From contig JAUIRK010000980.1 of assembly GCA_030549495.1 (NCBI GenBank), positions 31,710 to 95,709 on the forward strand: a stretch of 64,000 bases of DNA, read 5' to 3'. The notes beneath the pieces were generated by a model. That model saw only the letters and a list, made by a program, of their open reading frames with translations, was not told where the DNA came from and did not search any database. Below are positions 25,398 through 37,699 of this stretch, in pieces. Made by a program: the position numbers and the translations under genes. Origin of the DNA: Nectonema munidae. Its lineage: Eukaryota > Nematomorpha > Nectonematoida > Nectonematidae. How positions within the stretch are numbered: the first letter of the stretch is position 1; the number at the start of each line of letters is the position of its first letter.

Positions 25398-25683
25398 TGT
25401 AATATTCAAATTGTGCAATTCCTTTGTGTGATTCTTTTCCACCTTTATTTGAATGCATGTCTTTTCTATAATTTTATCATTTGAATGTTATATATTCCCT
25501 ATCTATCTCTGTTATAACTTTTATAATTCCTAATTTAAATACTACTTCGATCGTCCTTTCTTCTGCAACTCTTATTCATTTTTCCTTGTATATATATGCA
25601 TGTTATTTTGATATCACTCACTTTCCTTACAACGTTCTTTTGTTGAATAAAAGCTCCAGCTTTTCACTTTTGTTTTCATTACA
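25398..25683 (+). repeat. 3' LTR of the gypsy element
   Basis: 286 bp, identical to the 5' LTR except for one C/T difference (about 25602). Preceded by a purine-rich tract (GAAGATGGGGAAGA) that serves as polypurine tract. Confidence 0.96.
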
Positions 25684-25954
25684 TATGTGTAAATCGAAAA
25701 GGAAAAGCTCGTTAATTTACGTAATTTGCGAATTTTGGAAATTATTATTTTAAAAAGTTGAAATCATGCAAAAATAATCTTTGCCATAATTTTCTAACAT
25801 CGCGCGTCTTATATTTTCCCAGAATTCAATTCCTACGGGAGTAAACATTGAAGAGAATTTCACAGGAAATATCTTTCCATCAATAGGTCGAACTGCGCTG
25901 AAAATAACAGAGTGTATTTTGATTGAACATCATCAATAAATGATTTAACGAGCC

Positions 25955-26042
25955 AAACATCTTTTCCTGAGAATCGTGGGACAGTGTGACGCCAATGGAT
26001 CAGTGTGAGACCAATGGACAAGTGTGACGCAAATGTCAGAAG
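25955..26042. repeat. Three-copy 19-bp repeat
   Basis: GTGTGACGCCAATGGA-type units follow each other at about 25984, 26003 and 26022 with a few mismatches. A similar AGTGTGACGC occurs near 20776. On the minus strand an open stretch (RFSGKDVWLVKSFIDDVQSK) lies alongside but is not recognised. Confidence 0.5.
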
Positions 26043-26060
26043 AAATGACAACTGTCATGT

Positions 26061-27971
26061 TTAAATATAAAAAATTACTTCGAAAAAATGCCGTTGATTA
26101 GTCTTCAAAATTAAAATAATTAGTAAGGTAACTTTTACTTTCTTAGACTCTATTTCTTCTTCTAATGATAATATATGGAATATTTTAAAGCTTTTTTCTT
26201 AGTTTTTTGTCATGATAGTTTTGTGTTTGCAGGTTGTTTGACGCGCCATCCGTACATACGCCACTTAAGTTGGTTTACAGGCAATTGCAAGCTATCCGGC
26301 AAATTAAATATCATGTTTTAAAAAGTTAAATAATTATCACGAAATAAAAATGGGCTAAATCTTGAAGACGGGGTGAGAGTTGCTCTCCCGGCAAATAGTG
26401 CATGTAAAGAGAAATTCGCAATTCTCACCAAAATCAAAGTTCTTGTTGAAATTTTAAAGTATCTAAGTCATAAACTATTATTTGTGACAAATGGGCCTCA
26501 TAAAGTCCAAACGATGTTACTACGTCTTAGTATTCTCTCTTTTCTGCGTATGCTAGGAGTTGCATTGAATGCCGCAGGAAATGGAAAAGATGGGACGAAT
26601 AAAAGGGCTAAAGGATTGAGTCAAAGGTCACCATTAAAATCAGAAGGTGGACTATGAAGAACTTAAATATTTATTATTGCATATAAATTTTACATAATTT
26701 AAAATTCATTCAAAAAGAAAAGAAGATAATTTCTCCTGGAAAACAACTAAGTGAATGATTTCCAAAAATGAGCTATATAAAATTTTTAACTTATGTTCTT
26801 CAAATAAAGTTTTATATATGAAATCATGATGATTTTATCTTTTTAGAAATTTAAGTAAACCACCATTAAAATCATATTGTGTGAAAATCTCATTTTTCCA
26901 TAAAACCGAGTTACATTAATTTAATGCATTATTTCTTATGTGCTTTATAAATCCTCCCTAAATTAAGAGAAGTTTCTTGTCAATTCAAATAATCTCAAAA
27001 TACTTCTAAAGAGATATTTGGATTTTTAGAACCAACATTTACTTAAATGTATTTTATTCTACAAATCAAGGAAATTCTAATTGAAAACTTTTCTTTTTAA
27101 GAAATTCTATCTGATTGAAAAAAACCATATTAATCATTGATTTTTTAGGTATATCAAAAAGGTAGGATTATAAAGAGATTAACTTTTAGATTAACTGAAA
27201 ATGAAATTTTTAAGCGACGATGTTATAATTAAACGACTTTCTAATTTTGCATTAAAAATTTGCTAAATATCTTCTTCAACTTCAATACGTGATAAATCTG
27301 AAACCGGATACTTTAATTCTGATAGCAGTTGTTCTAGGAAAAAAACTCAATAAAATCCCCGCTTTATGATTTAAGCTCTTGTGTTAACAACGACTCAGGA
27401 TTCCTAATCATTGAATAAAAAGGCAGATGTCAGGAAAGAATTTTGGATACAAATTTAAGTTCCAAAGGATGCGATAAAATTTCAAGCTAATCCAACCACC
27501 GATAGAGCTAAAAGGCCATCTCAAAAGAATAAGAGTGTGGTGATGGTAATTATTGTGATCATATATGATTGATTATGATGATTACAATCTGCTTGATTTT
27601 ATGATATGATGAGCAATATTATGTGTTTGATGATGATGTGGTTAAACTTTGTGGTCAGCATAATATGGCTGATAGGCTTGAGTATTCGTGAAATGGTGAT
27701 AATTATGACGAATAGGATGATGATTTATGAATCAATTTAGCTTTAATTTAGAAAAAAAAATGATATTTTTTATTCAGATAAAAAGATTGAAAACTTTTTG
27801 ATACAGTTGCGTTCACAATACTAAGAAGTGGACTTTTATTAAAAGTTGAAGGCTTCTGTCTTAGACGATTACTCAAACTTTGGATGTGAAAAAAGTACTT
27901 TTAGTTATGTATAGAATAAACTTTGGAGATTAATAATTCTATTAAAGTACAAAGCATAATAAAAATGAAAC
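26061..27971. other. PCYT2 intron sequence
   Basis: AT-rich, no exon recognised. 27540-27730 is cryptically simple (GATGATG/TGATTATG-rich). A frame at 26373-26657 on the plus strand has no recognisable product and is probably chance. Confidence 0.5.
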
Positions 27972-28038
27972 CTGTATCTGCCAGCATCTTTGACTAATCT
28001 ATAAGTGTCTTTTCCATCACATGTTAAAGTTATGTCAT
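27972..28038 (-). CDS. PCYT2: PCYT2 exon (first catalytic domain, C-terminal part)
   Basis: A 67-nt exon on the minus strand between the acceptor TTTTTATAG and the donor CAG/GTTTCATT. It encodes DITLTCDGKDTYRLVKDAGRY, matching the D-x-T-x-D-G-x-D-x-Y and AGRYR region of ethanolamine-phosphate cytidylyltransferase. It opens two bases into a codon (an Asp completed by a G from the previous exon, giving the DDIT of the family) and closes with AG of an Arg codon completed by the exon at 21148-21195. Length and phase agree with the family alignment with no gap. The exon that should precede it (the APYVTTLETLDKY..CDFCVHG segment) was not found in the roughly 4.4 kb up to the exon at 32479. Confidence 0.93.
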
Positions 28039-29456
28039 CTATAAAAAGCAGAAAATTTTTTAATGAAAACTAAAAATAATAATAAGATCGAATATTTGGT
28101 GTTGTTGTTAGCGCCCAGATTACGTATCTCAGTATTTGCGTAATCTGCCAGTCAAATAAACGTAATTTTTATTTGAGAGTGAGTGAGTATCACCTTTGCA
28201 AGAAAGTGAAGAATTTTTGTTATGCTTTTACGGCAGAAGCGATAAAAAGTGTAAATTCAGTAGACTACATAAAAGGCATCATTAGGCCGATCATCGCTCA
28301 AATGGGATGTAAAATTTAATCATTTATAAAAACCATATTTTTTAACTTCCATTTTTTCAAACAATTTTATCAATTTTGCGACTGACTACGATGTCAATCA
28401 AGCTGGTAAGCGCCTTTTACCCATCATTACCTGCATTTCGCGGGGCGATCCTTAATTAGAAGTGTAGTATCAACGCGAAAAGGTTAACCACACATCAGAC
28501 AGAGGGCTTTCTTGCTCGAGCCTTGGTTTTGATTTCCCTGCTCCACAGAAATGACGAAAATTGACAGAACGAAAAAGAAATCGATCAGGGGGATGGGGTA
28601 GCGAGAAAGAAAGGATCCGGATTGAGGAAGAGAAAGAAGAGAACTCGTTGTGAGGGGCCTCAGTCTCAAATAAAGTTGGTTATTTAAATGAGAAGCCTTT
28701 AATTGTAATTTAAATTGGTTTCAAATCTTTAACTAAGAATTCAATTTGATTCCATTCTTTATCATTTATTATCGTGAGTTTTTTAATGCTGACTTTAAAA
28801 AATAAAAAACATTCTAACATTTGAAGCATACTGTTCCACGTTGTTCTAACACCAAGAAGCAGATTCAATTTGTTTTTCCATTATTTTCTTCTAACTTTTT
28901 AAAAAGGGTAGTCATTTTTTGAATACCCTTTTTAACATTTTTTTATCATTCTCAGAATCATGATCATTATTTGTATTTCCTTTTTTTCTATCATCATTCT
29001 TTCTTTTCAATTGTTTATATTCCTGGATCATTCTACTATTTTTTTGCCAACACAACGATCAGAATCAAGATTCTTATGCATAACTACACATTATAGTCAA
29101 ATTAAATCCATGATTAAAACATTGCTAACGAATAGGGTTAATAAGTTTTCTAAATGTTAACATTACTGACCCTCCACCTGTTGTACAAGCAACCATATCC
29201 TGTTTTAAAACAGAAAATATTTTTGAGTAATTTTTTTGTTGAGTTTTATAAAAAGTCCTTGATTTTAAATTTTACATGTAAATTTTTGTAATTTTTTGTT
29301 CAAATTTTTTTATTTAGTAAAAACCGGAAATTTTTTTCGGGTGTCAACACTATCACTCACCCAAAAGATACAAAAACACATCAACGAAGTCAATCTACAA
29401 CCATTAAATGGGAAAATATTACAAGATCCCCAAGATCCCATTCAACAAGATTCAAC
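28039..29456. other. PCYT2 intron with G/C-richer island
   Basis: 28380-28680 is clearly less AT-rich than its surroundings and purine-rich on the plus strand. A possible start with donor (ATGTCAATCAAGCTG/GTAAGC, 28390-28405) lies at its left edge, but no following exon was seen. A 9-bp stem CAGATTACG/CGTAATCTG with a 14-base loop lies at 28117-28148. The rest is AT-rich without recognised content. Confidence 0.35.
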
Positions 29457-29696
29457 CAGGGGCGCACATCCTCAAAATTATTGGGGGGGAAGGCGAAATT
29501 TTTTCTTGCAATTTTCAAAATTAGTGGTCTGGAAATACCACGGGAGACCAAATATTCAAGCAATCCTTTAAAATAGGGTGTATTCAGCGCATTCCTAAAT
29601 TTATAAGACTACTTTATAATTTTTTTTTACAAAATTGGTGAATTTAAATACTATACTATACTTCCAGCGAAAATATTTTAATTAAATTTGCATATC

Positions 29697-30205
29697 GAAT
29701 ATGGTGGGCAGAAAAAATGCTCCCAATTAAAAAGTGGGAAAAAATGCCCCCAATTAAAAAGTAGGAAAAAATGCCCCCAATTAAAAAGTAGGAAAAAATA
29801 CCCCCAAAAAAATGCCCCAATTTAAAATTAAAAAAAAATGCCCCAACACAAAAAATTTCAAAAAATTATTAATTAAAATTTTTAAAAAAGATATGTCAAA
29901 TAATTTTTGGACTTTGTGTGTATCAGAACACTTTCTAAATATAATTTATATTTTAACTGATTTTAAGAACACATTCCCATAAATCTGCACCTTTGCTATT
30001 GTTTTCAAGGACTTTATAAAGAAAAAAATAGATTAAGAAATTTTAGAAATTTAGCCTTTCAAAACGGTACCAAATAAAAATATTTATATAATTGAAAAAA
30101 TCCTGAAAATCATAAATTAGGAGGCATTTTTTCCTACTTTTTAATTGGGGGCATTTTTTCTAGAGGCATTTTTTCCGGTGGCATTTTTACCTACAACCAT
30201 CAAAT
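29697..30205. mobile_element. Fold-back MITE with 31-bp repeats
   Basis: Near the left end, four tandem units of about 31 bp (AAAAAATGCCCCCAATTAAA plus AAGTAGG) run 29708-29815. The right end (30121-30205) is the inverse, with CCTACTTTTTAATTGGGGGC and GGCATTTTTTCC, ending GGCATTTTTACCTACAACC. The roughly 500-bp element can fold on itself. No coding capacity. Confidence 0.75.
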
Positions 30206-30734
30206 ATACACTAGTTTAAAAATATCCAAAAATGTTAGGGGGTGGAATAGGCTTTTCATTTGAAAAATGATGTAGTCTACCAGGCACATTACAGGAATTG
30301 ATGAAAGAATATCTGATTCATAGAGAAAACAAATAACTCAAGGTTGGATAGTTTTATATGAGTGAATGTTGTCTAAAGGCAAAGAGTCTACTAGACACCC
30401 TGCAAAGTTTATATGAAAAAATGTGATTGATTCAGGGGCAAGGGTATACAACGAAGTTATAATTGTGCAAACAAAAATAAAACAAAAAATTAAGATCGCA
30501 TTATTTCATTTTACTCAGCATCATTCAAAAATAGTTTAAAAGCTAAATTGATACAAGCTACAAAAAGTAAAATAACTGTTAACATTTTGCAATGATTTGC
30601 CTTTTATAATAACTTTAAAGGAAAAAAAGTCTATCAGAAAAAGTTATAGAGCTTCAACAAAAACTAAAAAAATTTTAGAACATAACTTAAGTTTTTTGAA
30701 AGCTAATTTAACGTATCCCCCACAGCATACTTTA

Positions 30735-30905
30735 TGGGTGGCATGGAAGGTTGGTTAAGATAATGGACTCAGCACGGAAGCCTCTGGATTCGATTCCTCA
30801 TCGATATGAATTTGTTCATAGTTTGACATAAGCGGTACATCAGTGCCTGGTCAATGAAAATACACACGGTGCACCTTACCTTTTACTCAAAATTGAAAAA
30901 TTTGC
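30735..30905 (+). mobile_element. tRNA-derived SINE
   Basis: A-box-like TGGTTAAGATAATGG (30752) and B-box-like GGATTCGATTCCTC (30788) are spaced as in a tRNA, followed by a non-tRNA body (GAATTTGTTCATAGTTTGAC...) with some similarity in length and layout to the SINE at 13070. Confidence 0.6.
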
Positions 30906-31225
30906 TACATAATTAACATAAGAGAGAAAGGAAACAAAATAAACTAATAAAACAATTTTCACTATTTTAAAATGGAACCGTCTGTTCTCAGAATAATTTC
31001 AAAATAATAGGAGGCATAAAGAATTAGTTTATTTGATATTTTCAAGTTTTTATAAGCAGCAAAAGCCAACGTTTAAGTAGCAGCCCTTATAATTAAAAAA
31101 TTATTTAAATAACGGTCGACAGACATTTCGCCCCATAGACAATTTGCCCCCTGACAAATTGTCTCATAGGCTATTAGTTTCATCCATCTTTGCCCCCCCC
31201 CCCCCCCCCCGGATGTGCGCCCTTG

Positions 31226-31863
31226 ATGGAGACGCAATACAAACTCACAAGATGAGAAAAGGCAATAACAATAACAAGTTGAAGAAAATAAGACTTTGCA
31301 AGTCTCCTCTCAGTCATTTTTTTTCGTATCACGTGTTTATTTTGACAAATAAATTTCTGCCAAATAAAAAAATATTTAAAAAAAAATAAGATTTTCTTAT
31401 AGTCCGAATAATGGTGATGGTGATGGCTATATCAAAATGAATATATAGAATAATTTAATTAATAACCATGAACGAAAAAAATAATTGAATCACATTTCTG
31501 CGTATAATGAAAGATTCGAGTACAATTCCGTGATTAGAAGTCGATATTCAATCAAATATTGTAACACTACCGACCCCTATGAAAATTTGCACGAAAGACA
31601 TTATTAACTAACTTAAGAGACTAATTAAGTAATTAAAAACTAAAAAATATAATTATTAAAAAGACTTGAGAAATGAATTAAATATCTAAAAAGTTTGATG
31701 CGAGGAGGATTATTGCCAAAATGCCAATATTAAATTTAATGATGCCATCAAATATGCGAGTTACACTGTACATCTGACGAGGAAGGCTGTAATATTTTTT
31801 GTTGTTATCTTGGCTTAGCTCCTGTGCCGAAGCCTTTTATTTTGGCCGAGAAGTGGCGATACA
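31226..31863. other. PCYT2 intron / upstream of possible exon
   Basis: AT-rich up to about 31780, then more balanced in composition. No coding sequence recognised on either strand. Confidence 0.4.
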
Positions 31864-31936
31864 ATGGCACATTTTAGCGATGATGAAACGATCTCACATT
31901 CCATCGATGCTGATTTCGATTACGTTTTAAATGCCA
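31864..31936 (+). CDS. Possible first coding exon, unrecognised gene
   Basis: ATG opens 24 codons, MAHFSDDETISHSIDADFDY then VLNA, ending at a near-perfect donor (GCCA/GTAAGTAAAT). The base composition is balanced while both flanks are AT-rich, and the 60 bases upstream look like a 5' leader. I do not recognise the acidic, hydroxyl-rich N-terminus. The best downstream acceptor (TTATTTGCAG at 33131) leads to a short open end, QNQVTKVLKDKIEIQAENIK, but in a phase that does not join directly, so a middle exon would be needed. It lies in a PCYT2 intron on the opposite strand, so it would be a nested gene, or else a chance match. Confidence 0.4.
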
Positions 31937-32580
<644 letters not shown>

Positions 32581-32839
32581 TTACATACATTATACAAGAT
32601 ATGTCTCGGCAAAAATAAAGCACAGTTGAACCGGTTTTAAGAAGAAAATTTGGTAAAAATGTTCTCACACATACTGTTAACAATAGTAGAGGTCGAAAGT
32701 CAATAATTTTTAACCAAATATTCAAGGGATTCCGAAAATGTGGAAATATGTCATCATTATCGCTTTTCTTGATAGTATGGCAAAGAGTAGGGTAGATCTC
32801 GACTTAATCAAAAATATAAAATTTGATGAATATTTCTAA

Positions 32840-32920
32840 GATGCTGTCTTCGTCAGGATCTAAATAAAATGGGGCAACACCTCTGCCACACGCATTTCTT
32901 AGCCCGATACTACGCGCTGA
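32840..32920 (-). other. Unrecognised open stretch in a PCYT2 intron
   Basis: On the minus strand a frame reads GRGVAPFYLDPDEDSILE with balanced composition. The exons on both sides of it join in phase without it, so it is not needed for PCYT2. It may be a transposon or alternative-exon fragment. Confidence 0.2.
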
Positions 32921-33618
32921 AAGCTTAATTAGGAAGTTTTAATCGTCTCTACATTTGTCTCTAGCTCTTACACACTGAACAACAACTGTTTCTACTTTAA
33001 ATTCCGTTTGCCTAGATTTCATCTGTATTCCTTGCAATGTGTAAGTTCAATGGAATAAGACCTAAGAACGGAATGAACACATCCTTTAGCTAGTAAGTTT
33101 TCATAAGATCGCTGCCTATTTTATTTGCAGGCAAAACCAAGTTACTAAAGTACTAAAGGATAAAATTGAGATTCAGGCAGAAAATATTAAGAACGTTTAT
33201 GATAGTTGAAAACGGGTCTATTCACCCAGTATAACATTTATTTTTCACTATCATTGCAAGAAATAGAGGTTCAACCACGGGCGTGATATACCAATACAGG
33301 AAATATAAACATTACTATAACAGCACCTCTTTTACAAGAGCAAGCTAACATCCAAAAACTAAAAATGGCGCTAAACTTAGACGCCTATTTCATAAAATCT
33401 TATTTTAAAAAAATGAGTATTAAAAGTCTATTTTAAAAGTTTTACCTTGACTATTGAGAGTTAACAATCTTTCTGAAACCTTGCAAAGCTTGAACCTGGC
33501 GAGACAAATTATGCAAGAAGACAGAAAAATGTTGGTATCATGAAAAAGACATTGATTTCAATAAAGATAAAGGAAAATCGATCAAGTTATAGTATTAAAA
33601 TTTCAATTTGAAACTTAA

Positions 33619-33748
33619 CCCATTTAAGACCAAGCAAAGCAGACGATATCTAAAAAAACGCAGACGATTTTTATTCAAAGTCATTGAAAAAAGCAGACGA
33701 AGATGAAATAACTTATGTTCCAAAATAGGAACATTGGCCGTAAATGGG
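33619..33748. mobile_element. piggyBac-type MITE, family M1 (130 bp)
   Basis: Flanked by TTAA on both sides (33615-33618 and 33749-33752). The ends CCCATTTAAGACC and GGCCGTAAATGGG are inverted copies. The interior carries GCAGACGA motifs shared with the MITE at 38417. Confidence 0.8.
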
Positions 33749-34024
33749 TTAATTATTATTAATGACTGATCATAAAAATTATGCTTAAGTGAAGTAGTAA
33801 AAAAAGTAAGTTCGATTTTAAACTCCCTTAAATAGTCCAAAATAATTTAATTTTTTGCCTTCCCACATATGGCTCATCTCCAAAAATACCATGTGTGTGA
33901 TATAAGTTAATATATTATTAACTTTTTCAAATGAAGCTAGCGACCATATTTTACCTCTCAGGAGTTCTTGCGAAATTTCTCAATGATTGGTATTGCACAT
34001 AGTGCACAGTTTCTTCTCAGTTCA

Positions 34025-34231
<207 letters not shown>

Positions 34232-34504
34232 TTACTCAAAATCTATACCCAGAAGGCAGCTGTAGTTTGAAATCAGAGTTGCTCTCTCCTAGAACATCTG
34301 CCAGCCAAGGCTAACGAGCATGCTCTACCCGAAAGGTTAAAGCGCCTACTAATTCCCTTTTCACCTCTAGATCGTTTAGTTTGAAACAACTCCGGCACCG
34401 GAAGGCAGATCTAGAGAAAATATTTTTAATGTTTTTTAAAAATATACACAAAAATCATCAGACCGGTTATCACTTATGGAACAGAATGTCTAACTTTAAA
34501 AAAG

Positions 34505-35165
34505 ACTTTTTTGACAGGTTTGAATGATTTTTATAAAAAAATGAATATCACCACTGAATTCAGCATGCTTGAAAATGGATGTGTAAAAAACATTATATAA
34601 TTATTTAGATTAAAAGCTTCTTTTTGAGATGAGCTGTCACATTAAGATCAATTTTTTGACAGTTTGATTGATTTTCATAAAAAATGAATATCACCACTGA
34701 ATTCAGCATATTTGAAAATGGGTATAAATGTGTAAAAAACTTTATATAATTATTTCGATAAAAAGTTCCTTTTTGAGATGTCACATTTAGATCAATTTTT
34801 TACAGGTTTGACTGATTTTCATAAAAAAATGAATATCACCACTGAATTCAGCATATTTGAAAATGGGTATACATGTGTAAAAAACTTTATATAATTTAGA
34901 TAAAAAGTTCCTTTTTGAAATTAGCTGTCACATTTAGATCAATTTTTTGACAGGTTTGAATGATTTTCATAAAAAATGAATATCACCACTGAATTCAGCA
35001 TATTTGAAAATGGGTATACGTATGTTAAAAACTTTATATAATTATTTAAATAAAAAGTTCCTTTTTGAGATGAGCTGTCAAATATAAATCAATTTTTTGA
35101 CAGGTTTGATTGATTTTGATAAAAAATGGACATCACCACTGAATTCAGCATAGTTGATATATATA
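34505..35165. repeat. 146-bp tandem repeat, about 4.5 copies
   Basis: The motif GACAGGTTTGATTGATTTT with AATATCACCACTGAATTCAG behind it starts at about 34513, 34658, 34801, 34949 and 35099, a spacing of 143-150 bases. It is followed by a run of 13 G (about 35216) and then a TTAA-bounded end CACGAATAGGG (to 35282) identical in style to the ends of the element at 41443-48235. That element also carries the ACAGGTTTGATTGATTTTC motif near its own right end (48150) and its inverse near its left end (41908). The tandem is therefore an expanded subterminal repeat of that family. Confidence 0.85.
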
Positions 35166-35379
35166 TATGTAACATTAAAAATATTTATAAAAACTTATTA
35201 ATATCTGAGAAAAATGGGGGGGGGGGGGGCACTTTACGCCCCCAGCACTTGAGCGGACAAATTTTGCCCAGCACGAATAGGGTTAAGGTATACATAATAA
35301 TGCTACATAACTGCAGTAACTTGTTTTATTATAGCAAAAACGAAAATATCCATTTATATACAATATAATTAGCTCAAAA

Positions 35380-36450
35380 TAACATAATTGGATGTTACTG
35401 ATGCGAGTAATACAAGCTTTATTTTGATAATAAACAATAATGTTCTTGTTTGGTACTGTTTTTCTATCACCAACTTCTCAATCTGTGATGTTGTTTTGGA
35501 TACAGCACAACGTAGGTCATCTTCAGCATGGAGTTTATTTCTTAGCTTTGAAAGTTGTAAAGATGAAAAGGTCACTTCACACATAAAGAAAATGCATGAG
35601 AATTCTCAGCATACCTTCAGCCAAATTTGGATATTGAAGTAATTGCTTGATCCAAAATTGATTCACTTCTATGGATTCAAAGTCAGTGTTGGCACAGTCA
35701 GATCTGATAAGATCAATGAATTCCTTTTGATATCTTTCAGCAACATCTTCAATTTTTGCAGAAAATGGTTTTCAAAGTAAGCTATGGGATAACTGAGGCA
35801 TTTCTGGAAAATATCAACTAAACTCCTCTTTTGTCTCCGTGTTGGATCAGCAAACTTTAAAAAATGTTTTTGAATGCAACATCAGTCTCATTTTCTTCAA
35901 CAAATGTATTTAATGTGGGAAACATGTAAAAATTTCTCTTTTTTTATCCTTGACAGCCAAAGATCCAGCTTCATTTGGAAGGCATTTTGTTTTTCTGCAA
36001 AATCAAGTTTTGGAAGTCTCTCCCTGAAGTGAAAGATTAAGGGAATTCAGAATTGTGAAGAAATCTACCAAGTATGCAGTTTTTAAGCATTCAACTCAAA
36101 AAATCTCTTCAATACTTTTCCTTTTGACAAGCCGTCTTACCTCAGTGTGCAATAGAAGAACTTCATGCTTGGAATCGATTTCTTGGCACAGTTTAGCGAA
36201 CCAGCGATTGTTCAATGCATTTGCCTTTATGAAGTTAACTGTTTTAACAATTGATTGCATAACAGTTTTCAAATCTGTTGGCCATGTTTTTGAAGCAAAT
36301 ACTTGACGATGTATAATGCAATGAACTCGAACAACTTGTGGAGAAACATTCTTTACTATCTATTGAAACCCAGATTTACCGCCTAGCATAGACGGTGCAC
36401 CATCAGTACATATGCCACCAACATTTTCCCACTTAGTCCATATTATTTAA
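35380..36450 (-). pseudogene. hAT (Buster-like) transposase remnant
   Basis: Reading the minus strand from the right: CTDGAPSMLGGKSGFQ (36420 down), then HCIIHRQVFASKTWPTDL, NFIKANALNNRWFAKLCQE and KHEVLLLHTEVRRL, matching the central DDE/insertion part of ZBED5/SCAND3/FAM200-type hAT transposases. Further left comes the C-terminal dimerisation part, FSSLQLSKLRNKLHAEDDLR then AVSKTTSQIEKLV. Stops and frameshifts are frequent and the N-terminal BED finger is missing. No ends found. Clearly dead. Confidence 0.82.
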
Positions 36451-37699
36451 AAAATGTCCCATTTTCTTTTATGTGAATTTTAATTTTTCACCAACAACTC
36501 ATTTATTATTTCTTACATATATCCACTTGAGACATAATTACTTGAGACTAAGGTTGGTAATTTGCAGTGAAATTATCATTAATATTCAGGGAATATCATC
36601 ATATTGAACGTAGTTAATAGAAAATTCAAACATCAGACAACCTTCTATTACACACAGAGACACACAAAAAAAACTATGCACTTAAGTACAAAACCAAAAC
36701 AAAATTAGTCCTTGAAATACTGACTATTAAAACACAAGAGATAAATCAAATTTTAAAATATTAAAACGCTCTATACTTACAACTTTCCAAATACCAAGCA
36801 GACTGGTAGCACAATGACATTCAGACATGCCAGATGCTAACTCTTAGCTGACACAAATGATCCGAGACAGACAATATACATATCCGAAGCACTATGGATA
36901 CAGGTAAAAATAGCCAAGAATCTGTGATCCCTACAAGGTAAAATCCTAGGATTAAAAAGGTCCTGAAAAAGACGATAGACAACAATCTACTGTACAATTG
37001 ATTGCCCCAGTTAATCTTGGCATTAAAAAGGGGAAATAGTACAGTTTAACCTAACGTATATTCTATCCTTTGTCTTTTAGAATTAGGCCTATATATACCG
37101 CCTCAGCGCGGAATGGGGCAAGGTTTGGGAAAAGCATAATCCTCTTAATCCATTGATATCAGCCAAATCCCTTATAAATTCTTTTGTTGTATTTTGTGCT
37201 CTCAGGCTCTCAGCAGTTCTTGATATTTTATCTTATTTTCTCTCTCGGTAGCTGTTTTGATATTTGCGTATTCGGTTTCTGACATAATTCTTTCACTGTC
37301 AATTAACACCAGAAAAGCCATGGGATCGCATAAAGCCCTTAACTTTTTTCAAAACCTTTTATTAGTTTTTTGAGACGCAATGTTTTCAGGCATTAAAATG
37401 TGTTTTATAAAATTCTTTGGATAGAATCTGAATAACAAATAGATTTAGATTTGATTTACTTATAATACATAAAATATTATTATTATTTTGTATCTCCGAA
37501 TGTTATTCGTTTGGAAAAGAATTTTCTCACAATAATAAGATAAAATACTATTCTATTAAACACGTTTAATTCAAAATAACGATCTCAATTCGATTTTAAA
37601 TAAATTTCCTTTATCTTTGCTTTTGATAAGATTAAGGATAATAATATAGTTTTAAAGTTTATTAAAGAATATCAATAATAATTAATCAAAGTTAAAATT
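36451..37699. other. Gene-free stretch
   Basis: AT-rich, some balanced composition at 36780-37200, but no coding sequence recognised. Confidence 0.45.

Larger units (their letters stand above)
21544..25683 (+). mobile_element. Ty3/gypsy LTR retrotransposon, young
   Basis: A 4.14-kb element bounded by 286-bp direct LTRs (TGTAAT...ATTACA) and a 6-bp target duplication TATGTG. The internal region encodes, in order, a gag-like part, a Cys/His zinc-knuckle region, an aspartic protease (LLDTGSTDNFID), reverse transcriptase (YLDDVIVCG), RNase H (LETDASNKAIAA), and an integrase with an HHCC zinc domain and a D,D-type core. This order makes it Ty3/gypsy. No envelope gene and no chromodomain are seen. 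The LTRs differ at one base, so the insertion is recent. It looks almost whole, with about one break in the coding region. It sits in an intron of PCYT2, in the opposite orientation to that gene. Confidence 0.96.
29457..31225. mobile_element. Non-autonomous hAT-like element
   Basis: The left end CAGGGGCGCACATCC (29457) and the right end GGATGTGCGCCCTTG (to 31225) are inverted copies at 13 of 15 positions. G-rich (left) and an 18-base C run (31193-31210, right) lie just inside them, as in the hAT elements at 54274 and 59299. The flanking 8-mers (GATTCAAC and ATGGAGAC) do not match, so these may be ends of two related insertions. A fold-back MITE and a SINE lie inside. No transposase recognised. 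Confidence 0.55.

Noticed and set aside
28484-28669. Minus-strand frame ending KKALCLMCG as a BED/hAT zinc-finger start
   Set aside because: Only one Cys pair is seen and the rest lacks similarity; more likely the non-coding side of the G/C-richer island.
34300-34380. tRNA-like sequence around GCATGCTCTACCCGAAAGG
   Set aside because: No B-box and no consistent stems on either strand.
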